Assembly (NCBI GenBank): GCA_018432315.1 | Contig: JAHDLB010000016.1 | Location: forward strand, 80,869 to 144,868 | Length of the DNA stretch: 64,000 bases | DNA from: Anaerolineae bacterium | Lineage (GTDB): Bacteria > Chloroflexota > Anaerolineae > Aggregatilineales > Aggregatilineaceae | Reading direction: 5' to 3' | In this document: in pieces, positions 41,428 through 50,262 of the stretch | How the letters are laid out: each line of letters starts with the position of its first letter | Numbering within the stretch: the stretch's first letter is position 1 | Notes under the pieces: generated by a model | Seen by the model: only the letters and a program-made list of their open reading frames with translations | Databases searched by the model: none | Told to the model about the DNA's origin: nothing | Program-made: the position numbers and the translations under genes

Positions 41428-41817
41428 ATGATCAAGAGACTGCTTCTGCTGACGCTGATTCTGGCGGCGCTCGCCGTGCAGAGTGGTGACGTCTACGGCC
41501 AATACAACGTCTATCCCAGCGACCTGCACATCACCCTCGCGCCCCGGCCCGCCGGCCAGACTCAGGGATTCGTCGAGAACGTCGAGAAGATCTACCCCAT
41601 GAACCCCGGCCAGGCGTATCTGCCGATTGCCGGCAACACCCGCCCTGGCACGCTCAAAACCGTGCGGATCGAGTTGGAGCGCACCGGGATCACGGTCGAT
41701 GTGCCGGTGGCGCCCAACGGCCTTTTCCTGTTCAATTTCCCGCTCGAGGGCTTCCCCCCTGGCGTCTATCGCCTGCTGATCAACGGGTTCCACGTCTCGA
41801 CGATCCGGCTGGTGTAA
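41428..41817 (+). CDS. Small secreted beta-sandwich protein
   Basis: A 129-residue protein with a signal peptide (MIKRLLLLTLILAALAVQ) and one domain of beta strands, including TLKTVRIELERTGITVDVPV and a final GVYRLLINGFHVSTIRL. That ending is like Ig-type or type-IX-secretion C-terminal strands, but no family is certain. The start ATG 41428 has AAGGA 10 nt upstream. It is the first of four closely spaced genes, with 16 bp to the next. It may be the extracellular partner of the membrane proteins that follow. Confidence 0.55.
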   Translation: MIKRLLLLTLILAALAVQSGDVYGQYNVYPSDLHITLAPRPAGQTQGFVENVEKIYPMNPGQAYLPIAGNTRPGTLKTVRIELERTGITVDVPVAPNGLFLFNFPLEGFPPGVYRLLINGFHVSTIRLV

Positions 41818-41833
41818 CATCCCTGGGGCGCGT

Positions 41834-43363
41834 GTGACCCGCATTCCCCTTCATTCGACTGACCGCCTGCTGCCCGGCTGGACCGCGTGGGCCGCGCTGG
41901 TGACGGTGGGGCTGGCCGCGCTGTTGGTGCGCGGCTATGCGTATTGGGGGCGGCCCTACCTCTCCGGCACGGACTACGGCCAGATCGTGCTCCAGGCCCA
42001 GCTCTACCTCGATGGCGGCACGCTGCCCGACCGGGTCCCCTATTTCCAGCTCGGCCAGACGGACTGGGCGCCCCAGCCCGGCGCGGCGATGGTGTTCGCC
42101 ATGCTGGCGAAGCTGGCCGGGCGCCCGGTAATGGACGTGCTGCCGCTCGTGCTGCTGTTCGCGCTGGTCGAGGTGGGCGGCGTGTACCTGCTGGCGTGGA
42201 GCATCTTCCGGCGGGCGGACGCGGCCCTGATGGCGGCCAGCGTGGCTGCCGTGCTGCCCGGCCAGCCAGAGATGATGGCCTGGTCCGGCTATCCCAACCT
42301 GATGGGGCTGGCGGTGATGCCGCTGGTGTGGTGGGTGTGGCTGGCCTACTGGCGCCAACCGGACCGGCGGCGGCTGATCCTGGCGGCGGTGGTGCTGGCC
42401 GGGGCCGCGTCGATCCACCACCTGACGACGCTGTGGATGGGCGCGACGCTGGGCCTGTTCGGGATCGCGCACGTGGTCGCGCAGCCGCGGCGCAGCCTGG
42501 GCAAGCTGCTGCCGGTCGGCGCGGCAGCGGCGATCATTGGCCTGCCGGTCGTCTGGCAGATCGTCGACCGGTACATCGCGTCGGGCATGGTCGACGCGCT
42601 CGCCGGACAGCCGGACCGCTTCGAGTCCGTCCGCGTGAACTGGGAAGGCTGGGCCCGCGTGGTCGAGCCGGTGTCGTTGGCGGTGCTGGCCGCCGGGTTC
42701 GCGGGCTTTCTGCTGGCGCGGAGCATCCGGGGCGATGCGCGCGTGCTGATCGGCGCGTACGGGCTGGTGAGCGTCCTGCTGGGCTGGGGCTGGCTGTGGG
42801 GCGTCGAGTTCTATTACACGCGCGCGCTCTATTTCCTGGCGGTGCCGGTCGCGCTGGGGGCGGCGGCGCTGCTCTACCGCTGGCGCGAGGGCTGGCTGCG
42901 GATCGGCGTGGCGGCGGCGCTGGTGGTGGTGCTGAGCACGAGCGCGATCGTGCGCGTGCACCAGGCGTCCGACTATTACCAGGTGCTCTCGCCCGAAACC
43001 ATGCAGGCCGTCGATTGGCTGGCGGAGAACAGCGCGCCGGACGATGTCATCGTGGTCAGCACGTTTCTCGGCTTCCAGATGGCGCACCTGTTGGAGCGCC
43101 CGCTGCTGGTGGCGATGACCCCGGTCCTGGTCGGCAACGTCCAGGAGAATCCGCTGGCTGAGGACGCGGTCGCGATCATGCTGGGGCTGCACAACATGGA
43201 CGAGGTGATCGACCGGCGCGGCGTGCGCTTCGTCATGGTCAAGGCGACGTTCCCGGACGTGCCCAGCCCGTTCCGCTCGCTCACCGTCATGGAAGCCAAC
43301 CCGCGCCTGGAGCAGGTCTTTCGCAACGCGCAGGTCGTCATCTACGAGGTGATCGATGCGTAG
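41834..43363 (+). CDS. Polytopic membrane protein, GT-C glycosyltransferase-like
   Basis: A 509-residue membrane protein with about ten hydrophobic helices and a short hydrophilic C-terminal part (about 400-509). The first extracellular loop has Asp residues (YLSGTDYGQIVLQAQLYLDG), the position where GT-C transferases keep their catalytic Asp/Glu, and later GYPNLMGLAVMPLVWW. The C-terminal segment (AVDWLAENSAPDDVIVV) resembles the soluble part of archaeal and Chloroflexi GT-C-like proteins. A lipid-linked sugar transferase is plausible but not shown. The start is GTG 41834. It overlaps the next gene by 8 bp, so they are co-translated. Confidence 0.6.
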   Translation: MTRIPLHSTDRLLPGWTAWAALVTVGLAALLVRGYAYWGRPYLSGTDYGQIVLQAQLYLDGGTLPDRVPYFQLGQTDWAPQPGAAMVFAMLAKLAGRPVMDVLPLVLLFALVEVGGVYLLAWSIFRRADAALMAASVAAVLPGQPEMMAWSGYPNLMGLAVMPLVWWVWLAYWRQPDRRRLILAAVVLAGAASIHHLTTLWMGATLGLFGIAHVVAQPRRSLGKLLPVGAAAAIIGLPVVWQIVDRYIASGMVDALAGQPDRFESVRVNWEGWARVVEPVSLAVLAAGFAGFLLARSIRGDARVLIGAYGLVSVLLGWGWLWGVEFYYTRALYFLAVPVALGAAALLYRWREGWLRIGVAAALVVVLSTSAIVRVHQASDYYQVLSPETMQAVDWLAENSAPDDVIVVSTFLGFQMAHLLERPLLVAMTPVLVGNVQENPLAEDAVAIMLGLHNMDEVIDRRGVRFVMVKATFPDVPSPFRSLTVMEANPRLEQVFRNAQVVIYEVIDA

Positions 43364-44135
43364 CGCCGTGCTCGCCATCCTCATCGCCGGGGCGGTGCTG
43401 GCCGCCACGCTGGCGGGCGGCGCGCTGTTCAGCCGCCTGCCGTTCGAGCAGGCGCCCGTCGAGGTGGTGGGCGTGACGTTCGACGAGGTGGACGGCAGCC
43501 CCGTGATCGACGCGCGCGTGCGCAACAACGAGAGCAATACCCTCACCGGCGAGGTCTGGTACGTGATCACCCGCACCGCCGACGCCCGCCCGGTCTACGA
43601 GCATCCCCCGGTCGCGTTCGGCCCCCTGGACCCCCGGCAGAGCATCGTGATCCGCCTGGAGCGCCCCGGCTGGGCGCCCGCCGACGGCTTCGCGATCGAC
43701 GTGTGGGTGCGCGAGACGTTCAACGCCCTGCAGGAACCGGTCCCCCAGGTGGTGCCCAGCTCGGTGACGCTGCGCGAACAGGGGATCGAGGTCACGCTGC
43801 GCGACGTGGGGCTGGACCGGCTGCAACTCACGCCCGATTCGGCGCGGCTGGCGGTGGCGCTGGCCCTGGCGAATCGCGGCGACGAGGCGCACGATTACCG
43901 CGTGATCTTCACGCTGCGGCCCGTGCAGGACCCGCAGGGCGCGTTCTACCAGAGCCCGTTCCAGGACCTGGCGCTGGGCCCAGGGCAGAGCACCGTGCTG
44001 GAATTCGAGGACCAGGTCGCGCTCGCGCCCGGCGATTACGTGCTCTCCGGCTGGCTGCAGGTCATGAACGACGAGGGCCTGTACGAGCACGTCGTCAAGG
44101 TGGACGCGCCGCAGATTCTCACGGTGGGCAGTTGA
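43356..44135 (+). CDS. Membrane-anchored extracellular protein of unknown function
   Basis: A 259-residue protein. It has one N-terminal membrane helix (about 4-24), then two beta-sandwich-like regions (about 35-115 and 125-255) with sequences such as VEVVGVTFDEVDGSPVIDAR and YVLSGWLQVMNDEGLYEHVV. The first resembles the FxLYD/DUF4352 type of extracellular domain, but I cannot assign it. It overlaps the upstream transferase-like gene by 8 bp and is 4 bp from the next gene, which shows a functional unit. Confidence 0.55.
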   Translation: MRSAVLAILIAGAVLAATLAGGALFSRLPFEQAPVEVVGVTFDEVDGSPVIDARVRNNESNTLTGEVWYVITRTADARPVYEHPPVAFGPLDPRQSIVIRLERPGWAPADGFAIDVWVRETFNALQEPVPQVVPSSVTLREQGIEVTLRDVGLDRLQLTPDSARLAVALALANRGDEAHDYRVIFTLRPVQDPQGAFYQSPFQDLALGPGQSTVLEFEDQVALAPGDYVLSGWLQVMNDEGLYEHVVKVDAPQILTVGS

Positions 44136-44139
44136 CGCC

Positions 44140-44931
44140 ATGCAAACGCCGCTTCAGCTTCTGCGCGATTGGTGGGACCGCGGCGCGACGCTCTGGAACG
44201 CGCTCGGCTTGCTGCTGATCCTCGCCAGCGCGATCAATTTCGCCGCCGACGTGGGCAGCCGCCCGCCGGATGCCGTGTGGTACGCCGTCGCGGATAACCT
44301 GTTCGTGACCTGCGCGGCGCTGGGGATTGCGCTGGCCGCGCTGTCTCCACCGGCGCGGCTGGCGGGCGTCGCGGAGCCGTGGGCGCGGCGGACGCGGCTG
44401 GCGGCGGGCGCGGTCCTGGGCGTGGGAACGCTGCTGGCCGTCCTGGGCGCGATCCGCGCGATCTGGGGGGGGCCGGGCCTCCACGACCTGGCCGTGAGCG
44501 CGGCGCTGGGGAGCGGCGTGGGGCTGCTGGCGCTCACGCTGGCGCGCCCGGACGAGGCTCCCCCGCGCGACGAACCCGCCTCGCTGCGCCCTGAGTGGGC
44601 GTACGGGCTGCTGGCCGTTGCGCTGATCGCGGGCGTCGCCCTGCGGCAACTGGCCCCCGGCTCGACCGTCCAGGCCTGGATCGTCGCGCCGGTTCAAGTC
44701 CTGGTCGCGCCCGGTATCGGGCTGGGGCTGGCGCTGCTGCCGCGCGCGCTCGGCTGGCCGGAGCGAGTCATCGCGGCGCTGCCGCTGGGCATCACGGCGC
44801 AGCTCGTCGGGCTGCTGTGGTGCGATCTGCTCGGCATCCCGGCGGGCTGGCTGACGTTCACCGCCCTCGGAGCGCTGGTGACGTTCGGCGGGCTGATCGC
44901 GGAAACCCTCGCCCGGCGGCGCGGGGCGTGA
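44140..44931 (+). CDS. Membrane protein, DUF1616-like C-terminal part
   Basis: A 263-residue protein with seven or eight hydrophobic helices. The segment after residue 160 (PVQVLVAPGIGLGLALLPRA then WPERVIAALPLGITAQLVGL) resembles the DUF1616 pattern, in which a short loop between helices is followed by an Arg-rich turn; DUF1616 proteins are common in archaea and some bacteria near surface-glycan genes. The first half has no assigned domain. It ends the four-gene operon. After it come a GC-rich inverted repeat and a leftward operon. Confidence 0.5.
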   Translation: MQTPLQLLRDWWDRGATLWNALGLLLILASAINFAADVGSRPPDAVWYAVADNLFVTCAALGIALAALSPPARLAGVAEPWARRTRLAAGAVLGVGTLLAVLGAIRAIWGGPGLHDLAVSAALGSGVGLLALTLARPDEAPPRDEPASLRPEWAYGLLAVALIAGVALRQLAPGSTVQAWIVAPVQVLVAPGIGLGLALLPRALGWPERVIAALPLGITAQLVGLLWCDLLGIPAGWLTFTALGALVTFGGLIAETLARRRGA

Positions 44932-44971
44932 CGGCGACCTCGCCCGCGCGGCCTCAAAGACTGTTTGAGAA

Positions 44972-45027
44972 CCCCCATCCCCGCGAACCCTTCGGGTCCG
45001 CTTCCCTTCCCCAACGAGGGGGAAGGG
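44972..45027. repeat. REP-like GC-rich inverted repeat
   Basis: It contains CCCCATCCCC followed by CCCTTCCCC (45004-45012), loop AACGA and GGGGGAAGGG. Words and arrangement match the element at 39841-39934. It lies between two convergent operons. Confidence 0.65.
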
Positions 45028-45093
45028 TGAAAAAACGAGGGTCGTCCCCTTGAGTGCTCTGTCAGCGAGAAAAAAGCGCTTCTCGAATGGTCT

Positions 45094-46137
45094 TTAAGCC
45101 CGCTCCACCGCCCGGAAGGCCTCCATCATCTCGACCACGGCCAGCCCGTCGCGCGCGCTGATTCCGTCCAGCGGGGCGCCGGTCAGCACCGCATCCGCAA
45201 AGCGCCGCATCACCTCGCGGTTGCCGTAGTCGAGCTGGCGCGTGGCGTGCCGTATCCCGGAGGTGAGCACCCCGCGCAGGTGCCCGGCGAGCGCGCTCCA
45301 CGACGTGCGCAGCACCTCCAGCGAGCCGTGGCCCCCGTCGTCGGGCAGCACGACCAGGATATCGCGGAACAGGTCGATGATGGCTGTGCGGCGCGTGCCG
45401 AACAGGATGACGTGCCATTCCGACACGGCGCTGGCGAAGGTCATGCTCAGCGTCCCGATCCGGTCCCCGGCGGCGAAGTGCGCGCCGACCACCTGCGGAG
45501 TCGGATCGTCCGCGGCCAGGGGCGGCCCGACGAAGATCGACTCCGGCGCGGCGGCCCCGGCGAACTCGCGCAGCAGGTAGAGCAGGTGGGGCGCTTCGTC
45601 GGTGAACAGGCCCATCGGCAGCGACGCGATCCAGGGTGGCAGGCGGCGGGCGGGGTTGCTCGCCTGGAACCCGGCGACGCTCCGCACCTCGCCCAGGGTC
45701 CCGCGCGCGACCAGGGCGCGGGCGCGCTGCGTGGCGCGGGCGAACTGGAAGTTGTGCACCACCGCCAGCACGAGCCCGGCCTCCTCGGCGGCGCGGGCCA
45801 TCTCCGCCGCGTGATCCGCCGCCAGGGCGAACGGCTTTTCGACCAGCACGTGCTTGCCCAGGCGCAGCGCGTCCATTACCACGCGGTAGTGGGTGTCGGG
45901 CGGGGTGCCGATCACCACGGCGTCCACCTCACCGGCCAGCCACGGCTCGTCTATCGAAAAGCCGATGTGCCGCAGCCCAAACCGCCGCCGGACCATCGCC
46001 GGCGCGTACCACGTCGAGGCCGGCGACTGCGTGACCAGCCCCACCGGCGTGATGCGCGCGTCCGCCCGCGCGGCGGGCAGGTGCCGGTGGCATGTCGCCC
46101 ACCCGCCCCCGATGAATCCGACTCGCAGCGTCTGCAT
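45094..46137 (-). CDS. Gfo/Idh/MocA-family oxidoreductase
   Basis: A 347-residue NAD(P)-dependent enzyme. The N-terminal Rossmann fold starts VGFIGGGWATCHRH, and the nicotinamide-side motif VLVEKPFALAADHA is intact (EKP). The C-terminal domain is the alpha/beta sheet of the family. The substrate is a sugar or nucleotide sugar by family; the catalytic-His region is not obvious. It lies 15 bp downstream of a glycosyltransferase on the same strand with GGAGGAAGG in between, so it probably makes or modifies the sugar used by that enzyme. Confidence 0.88.
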   Translation of the reverse strand: MQTLRVGFIGGGWATCHRHLPAARADARITPVGLVTQSPASTWYAPAMVRRRFGLRHIGFSIDEPWLAGEVDAVVIGTPPDTHYRVVMDALRLGKHVLVEKPFALAADHAAEMARAAEEAGLVLAVVHNFQFARATQRARALVARGTLGEVRSVAGFQASNPARRLPPWIASLPMGLFTDEAPHLLYLLREFAGAAAPESIFVGPPLAADDPTPQVVGAHFAAGDRIGTLSMTFASAVSEWHVILFGTRRTAIIDLFRDILVVLPDDGGHGSLEVLRTSWSALAGHLRGVLTSGIRHATRQLDYGNREVMRRFADAVLTGAPLDGISARDGLAVVEMMEAFRAVERA

Positions 46138-46152
46138 GATTCCTTCCTCCGG

Positions 46153-47268
46153 TTATGGGCCGCCGGCGGCGCGGTACAGGTCCAGGTAGCGCGCCGTCGT
46201 GTAATCCCAGTCGAACGCAGCCAGCGCCAGCCGGCGCCCGGCCTCGCCCAGGGCCGCGCGCCGGGCCGGATCGTCCAGTAGGGCGCAGATCGCGGCGCGC
46301 ACGGCGCCGGGCGTCCGCTCGGCGAAGACTGCGGCATCCTCGCCCAGAAACTCGCGGTTGGCGGGGGTGTCGCTGATGATGACCGGCAGCCCGCTCGCCA
46401 GCGCCTCCTGCACGGCCAGCGGGAATCCCTCGCCCTCCGAGGGCAGCACGAAGACGTCCGCCGCGCGATACAGCTCGGCCAGCGCCGCCTGGGGGAGCTG
46501 GCCTAACAGCCGGGCGTCGGGCGGCAGGTCGTCCGGCGGCGTTCCCCGCCCGCACACGACCAGGTCGACGCCGGGCGGCACCCCGGCGGCGGCGATCTCC
46601 AGACCCTTCTTGGGCACCAGCCGCCCGACGAACAGCGCGGTGGGCCGCGCCAGGCCCCACCTGGCGCGCAGCCGCTCGCGCTCGCCGGGCAGCGCCGGGG
46701 CGAACAGCACGGTATCGACGCCGTTGGCGATCACCTCGACCGGCGTGCCGGGGCGGGCCAGCCGCGCCATCTCGCGCGCGATTCGCCCGTTGAGCACGGC
46801 GATCCGGTCGCAGTGGCGGGCCACCAGCCGCCCCACGGTGGCGATCGCCGCCCGCTCGATGGCGGTCACGATCGGGTTGGCGTAGGGCACCAGCCCGACG
46901 TGTTCGGTCAGCACGACCGGCATCCCCCGCCGCCGCGAAATCCAGGCCGCCAGCGCGCCGGACTGGTATAATAGTCCATGCAGGTGAACGACATCGACGG
47001 TGGGCAGGGTCCGGCGCAGCGCCGCCGCCAGCCCGAATGGGTGAAACAGCGGGTATGGGATCCCGTACTTTTCCAGGACATTGAGCGCCGGCACGCGAAT
47101 GACGGTCACCGGGCCGTCGCCGTTCGGGGTGGCGCGAAACCCGGCGCGGCTGGCAATGACCGTCACCGTGCAGCCGCGCGCGCTCATGCGGCGGCCAAGC
47201 TGATCGACCACGAATTCGATCCCGCCGGGGTGGGGCAGCGCGTAGTGAGTCACGAACAGAATGTGCAT
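46153..47268 (-). CDS. Group 1 (GT4-type) glycosyltransferase
   Basis: A 371-residue GT-B fold transferase. The N-terminal half starts MHILFVTHYALPHPGGIEF. The C-terminal half has FVGRLVPKKGLEIA and the nucleotide-sugar site ADVFVLPSEGEGFPLAVQEA (E-x7-E type) followed by GLPVIIS. It transfers sugar from a nucleotide sugar to a lipid or surface glycan in the cytoplasm. The start ATG 47268 is chosen at the conserved N-terminus; an ATG five codons upstream is possible. It is transcribed with the oxidoreductase and is divergent from the GT2 gene with only 36 bp between starts. Confidence 0.9.
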   Translation of the reverse strand: MHILFVTHYALPHPGGIEFVVDQLGRRMSARGCTVTVIASRAGFRATPNGDGPVTVIRVPALNVLEKYGIPYPLFHPFGLAAALRRTLPTVDVVHLHGLLYQSGALAAWISRRRGMPVVLTEHVGLVPYANPIVTAIERAAIATVGRLVARHCDRIAVLNGRIAREMARLARPGTPVEVIANGVDTVLFAPALPGERERLRARWGLARPTALFVGRLVPKKGLEIAAAGVPPGVDLVVCGRGTPPDDLPPDARLLGQLPQAALAELYRAADVFVLPSEGEGFPLAVQEALASGLPVIISDTPANREFLGEDAAVFAERTPGAVRAAICALLDDPARRAALGEAGRRLALAAFDWDYTTARYLDLYRAAGGP

Positions 47269-47304
47269 ACCGGTTTCCCGCATAGGTTGAGCGCCGGCGA
47301 CCCG

Positions 47305-48492
47305 ATGGCCGCCTCCGGCGCTGCTGCCGCGCTGCCCCCCCTCGACGCGCCGGAAGTGTCGATCGTCATGCCGTGCCTTAACGAAGCCGAGACGGTCGAG
47401 CGGTGCATCCGCAAAGCCCAGGACGCGCTGGCCCAGGGCGGCCTCGCCGGTGAGATCATCATTGCCGACAACGGCAGCACCGACGGCTCGCCGGCCATCG
47501 CCGAGCGGGCGGGCGCGCGCGTGGTGCATACGTCCGTGCGCGGCTATGGCGCGGCGCTGCGGGCCGGGATCGCGGCGGCGCGCGGCACCTACGTGATCAT
47601 GGGCGATGCCGACGACAGCTACGATTTCCGCGCCATCGCGCCGTTCGTCGACGAACTGCGCGCGGGGCACCACCTGGTGACCGGCACCCGCATCCGGGGC
47701 GAAATCCGGCCCGGCGCCATGCCGCGCCTGCACCGCCGGCTGGGCGTGCCCGTGCTCACCGCGCTAGGCAACCTGTTCTTCGGCACGCGGCTCAGCGATT
47801 ATCACTGCGGCCTGCGCGGGTTCGATCGTGCCGCCATCGCCGCGCTGGACCTGCGCGCGACGGGCATGGAGTTCGCCACCGAGATGATCGCCAAGGCGGC
47901 GCTCAACAACCTGTCGCTGGTCGAGATTCCGATCGTCTACTACCGCGATGGCCGGTCGCGGGCGTCGCACCTGCGCACCTGGCAGGACGGCTGGCGCCAC
48001 CTGGAGCTGCTCTTGCTGCTCAGCCCGAACTGGATATTCCTGTACCCCGGCCTGGCGATGGTGATCGCCGGGCTGTTGGGCATCGCGTGGCTGCTGCCTG
48101 GGCCGCGCACGGTGGGCACCATCGGCTTCGACGTGCACACGCTCCTCGTGTCCGGGGTGGCGATCATCGTCGGCGTCCAGGTTCTGACCTTCTGGCTCTA
48201 CGCGCACCTGTTCGCGTCCAGCGCCGGGTTTTTGCCCCTCAGCCGGTTCGCGCGCCTGGTGTTCCGGCGTTTCTCGCTGCGGGCCGGCCTGCTGGCGGGT
48301 GGGCTGTTCGGCATCCTGGGTCTGATCGCGGTGGGGGCGTCGTTCGAGCTGTGGGCCGAGGCCGCGTTCGGCGAGTTGGACTACCAGATCGCCCTCCGCC
48401 GCCTGATTCCTGGCGTGGTGCTCGTCGCGCTGGGAATGCATATCTTCTTTGCCAGTTTCGTGATCTCCCTGCTCAGCATCCGCACCCGGTAA
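47305..48492 (+). CDS. Family 2 glycosyltransferase with C-terminal membrane helices
   Basis: A 395-residue protein. The GT2 domain (about 18-230) has SIVMPCLNEAETVERC, IIADNGSTDGS and the metal-binding DxD in YVIMGDADDSYD, then the YHCGLRGF acceptor segment. After residue 245 there are four hydrophobic helices. The layout matches dolichyl-phosphate-mannose synthase-like enzymes, which make polyprenyl-phosphate sugars for GT-C transferases. The polytopic transferase-like protein 4 kb upstream could be its consumer. The start at ATG 47305 is weakly supported; TTG 47287 is in frame. Its last 20 bp overlap the convergent gene. Confidence 0.85.
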   Translation: MAASGAAAALPPLDAPEVSIVMPCLNEAETVERCIRKAQDALAQGGLAGEIIIADNGSTDGSPAIAERAGARVVHTSVRGYGAALRAGIAAARGTYVIMGDADDSYDFRAIAPFVDELRAGHHLVTGTRIRGEIRPGAMPRLHRRLGVPVLTALGNLFFGTRLSDYHCGLRGFDRAAIAALDLRATGMEFATEMIAKAALNNLSLVEIPIVYYRDGRSRASHLRTWQDGWRHLELLLLLSPNWIFLYPGLAMVIAGLLGIAWLLPGPRTVGTIGFDVHTLLVSGVAIIVGVQVLTFWLYAHLFASSAGFLPLSRFARLVFRRFSLRAGLLAGGLFGILGLIAVGASFELWAEAAFGELDYQIALRRLIPGVVLVALGMHIFFASFVISLLSIRTR

Positions 48493-50083
48493 CGCCACCG
48501 GGAAGGCCCACCCTCTTATCCGCAACCATGCCGGTGTCCGGCGTTACCTGGTTGCCGGTTTCGGTCGTGGTAGGGCTGGGCGAGTTTTGTGTTAGCTGAA
48601 CAGGTGTTGTGGATAGCCGCACTGCAACAGGACTGGGTGTCGCCGTTGGGGGCCGGGGGGTCGGCGTGAGACTGCTGGCGACGCTCAGCACACCGGGCGT
48701 TTGCGTGGCTGCCGGCGGCGAGGTTGCGGTTGGATTGTACACGCCCGCCGATTCCATGGTGGACGTGGGCTGTGGCACCGGGGTATTCGTCGCCCCGTCT
48801 AAGCTGGTGCCCGTCTCGGTGGTGGGCTGCGGTGTCCGGCTGGGCGTCGGCGTGTTGGCGGGCGTATTGGTCGCCGTAGGCTGCGCGGTCGGCTTGGGCG
48901 TGTTGCTCGGCAGGGAGGTGTCGCTGGGCAGCGGTGTGTTCGTCGGCAGCGGCGTGAACGTCCGGGTCGGCGTGTACGTGTGTGTCGGCGTGTAGGTATG
49001 CGTCGGCGTATAGGTATAGGTGGGGGTATAGGTGTACGTCGGCGTGTGGGTGTAGGTGGGCGTGTAGGTATACGTCGGCGTGTAGGTGTACGTCGGCGTG
49101 GGCGTTGCGGTATAGGTCGGCGTCGGCGTGGCGCTCGGGACACGGGTCGGGGCCGGGCGGCGGGTGGGCTGCGGTTGGCTGCTGCTCGGCGGCGGCGGGT
49201 TTTCGTTGAGTTCCTTGATCGCCTCCTCGCTCAGCGGCTCGTGAACCTCTACGGGCCGTTCCAGCAGCGTCACCGGCAGCGGCTCCATTTTCTTGGTGTC
49301 GTACGCCCTCACCAGGCTCGGCTCGCCCAGCGGGATCGCCTTCTGTTCCAGGTCGAGCGGGATCTGCACCTCAGACCCGGCCATCACGTTCTTCTCGACG
49401 CCGTTCGCCCGCACGCGCGCCGCGCCTTCGATCACGCTCACCGTCAGCTCACCCTCGGTTTCGGTGTGGAAATAGACCGTCGAGCCGAGCTGGATATCGA
49501 CCTCGTTGATCAGGAAGGTGACCTCGCCCACGCCTTCCGGCGTCTGGATCAGCAGGCCGCTGTCGGGCGCGGCGGGGCACATCGCGTCGTCCACGCCGCT
49601 CATGAAGTAGAACGCCTGCATCGGGTTGTAGATCGGGGCTTCGGCCAGCTCGTTCTCCTGGTCGGTCGCATTCTCGAGTTCGACATCGCCGAACATCAGC
49701 AGGGTCACGTTCTGGCGCGGCTCGTCTTCCGCCAGGTTGGCCTGCAGCCGCATCATCGCCACGCCCCACGCTTGGCTGTCCAGGTCCATCGGGCTGAGGC
49801 GCAGCGTTTGCAGGTTCACCACGTCCACGATGTCTCCCGCCTGCTCGAAGAGCAGATCGGTGATGCCGGGTTGGGGCTGGGCCTGGACCTGAACGTGCCC
49901 ATAGCAAGCCTGGTTGCGCCCCGTATCCTGGCACAACTGGCTTGAGAGCGTGAGCGCCTGCAGGACGATCTGCTGGCACACGTCCTCATCTGATGGAGAT
50001 GCATTCAGACTGGATGCAGGTGGCTTCATGATCAGAAAGAAAAACACGGTCACGAGCCAGAGCATCCTTGACGACTTGATCAT
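48473..50083 (-). CDS. Secreted FecR-like protein with long Tyr-Thr-Pro-Thr stalk
   Basis: About 536 residues. A signal peptide (RMLWLVTVFFFLIM) is followed by a Cys-containing domain (about 30-175) and a FecR-like beta domain (about 185-250, TVYFHTETEGELTVSVIEGA then GSEVQIP). Then come about 230 residues of Thr/Pro-rich stalk including a run of about ten YTPT units (TYTYTPTYTYTPTYTHTPTY). The end has clustered Cys (GCGC). FecR domains usually sense or bind periplasmic ligands; here no sigma factor is adjacent. ATG 50083 is favoured over TTG 50098. A promoter with a start-site hairpin lies upstream. The stalk suggests a protein presented away from the cell surface. Confidence 0.7.
   Translation of the reverse strand: MIKSSRMLWLVTVFFFLIMKPPASSLNASPSDEDVCQQIVLQALTLSSQLCQDTGRNQACYGHVQVQAQPQPGITDLLFEQAGDIVDVVNLQTLRLSPMDLDSQAWGVAMMRLQANLAEDEPRQNVTLLMFGDVELENATDQENELAEAPIYNPMQAFYFMSGVDDAMCPAAPDSGLLIQTPEGVGEVTFLINEVDIQLGSTVYFHTETEGELTVSVIEGAARVRANGVEKNVMAGSEVQIPLDLEQKAIPLGEPSLVRAYDTKKMEPLPVTLLERPVEVHEPLSEEAIKELNENPPPPSSSQPQPTRRPAPTRVPSATPTPTYTATPTPTYTYTPTYTYTPTYTHTPTYTYTPTYTYTPTHTYTPTHTYTPTRTFTPLPTNTPLPSDTSLPSNTPKPTAQPTATNTPANTPTPSRTPQPTTETGTSLDGATNTPVPQPTSTMESAGVYNPTATSPPAATQTPGVLSVASSLTPTPRPPTATPSPVAVRLSTTPVQLTQNSPSPTTTETGNQVTPDTGMVADKRVGLPGGVTGCGC
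48950..49130 (-). repeat. Tandem repeat coding the Tyr-Thr-Pro-Thr stalk
   Basis: Imperfect tandem units of about 12 and 24 bp (GTAGGTGTACGTCGGC and variants on the plus strand) code for the YTPT run. Such repeats can change in length by slippage. Confidence 0.8.
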
Positions 50084-50106
50084 AGTGTGTGGTCTCAATG
50101 AGTCTC

Positions 50107-50158
50107 AAAGATGGACGTTCATCTTTATATTATCACAGATTCTGAAATGATATGTCCA
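50107..50158 (-). promoter_or_regulatory. Promoter with hairpin at the start site (FecR-like gene)
   Basis: On the minus strand: TGGACA (50153-50158), an 18-bp spacer and GATAAT (50129-50134), each 5 of 6 to consensus. The expected start is near 50122, inside a perfect 7-bp stem AAAGATG / CATCTTT (50107-50126) that would form the very 5' end of the mRNA, a typical stabilising arrangement. Confidence 0.6.
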
Positions 50159-50262
50159 CAGATTGCGTCAATTCGTGAGCATTTGTGCAGGGGCAGCGCG
50201 TTCGCGGGGCGCTGCCGCGAGGGGAAATCTGGGTGGCTGTACGGCGCGGCGCGGGCCGCCAA

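Noticed and set aside
48950..49130. Short regular repeats resembling a CRISPR array
   Set aside because: Repeats are contiguous without unique spacers and code in frame for Tyr-Thr-Pro-Thr units.
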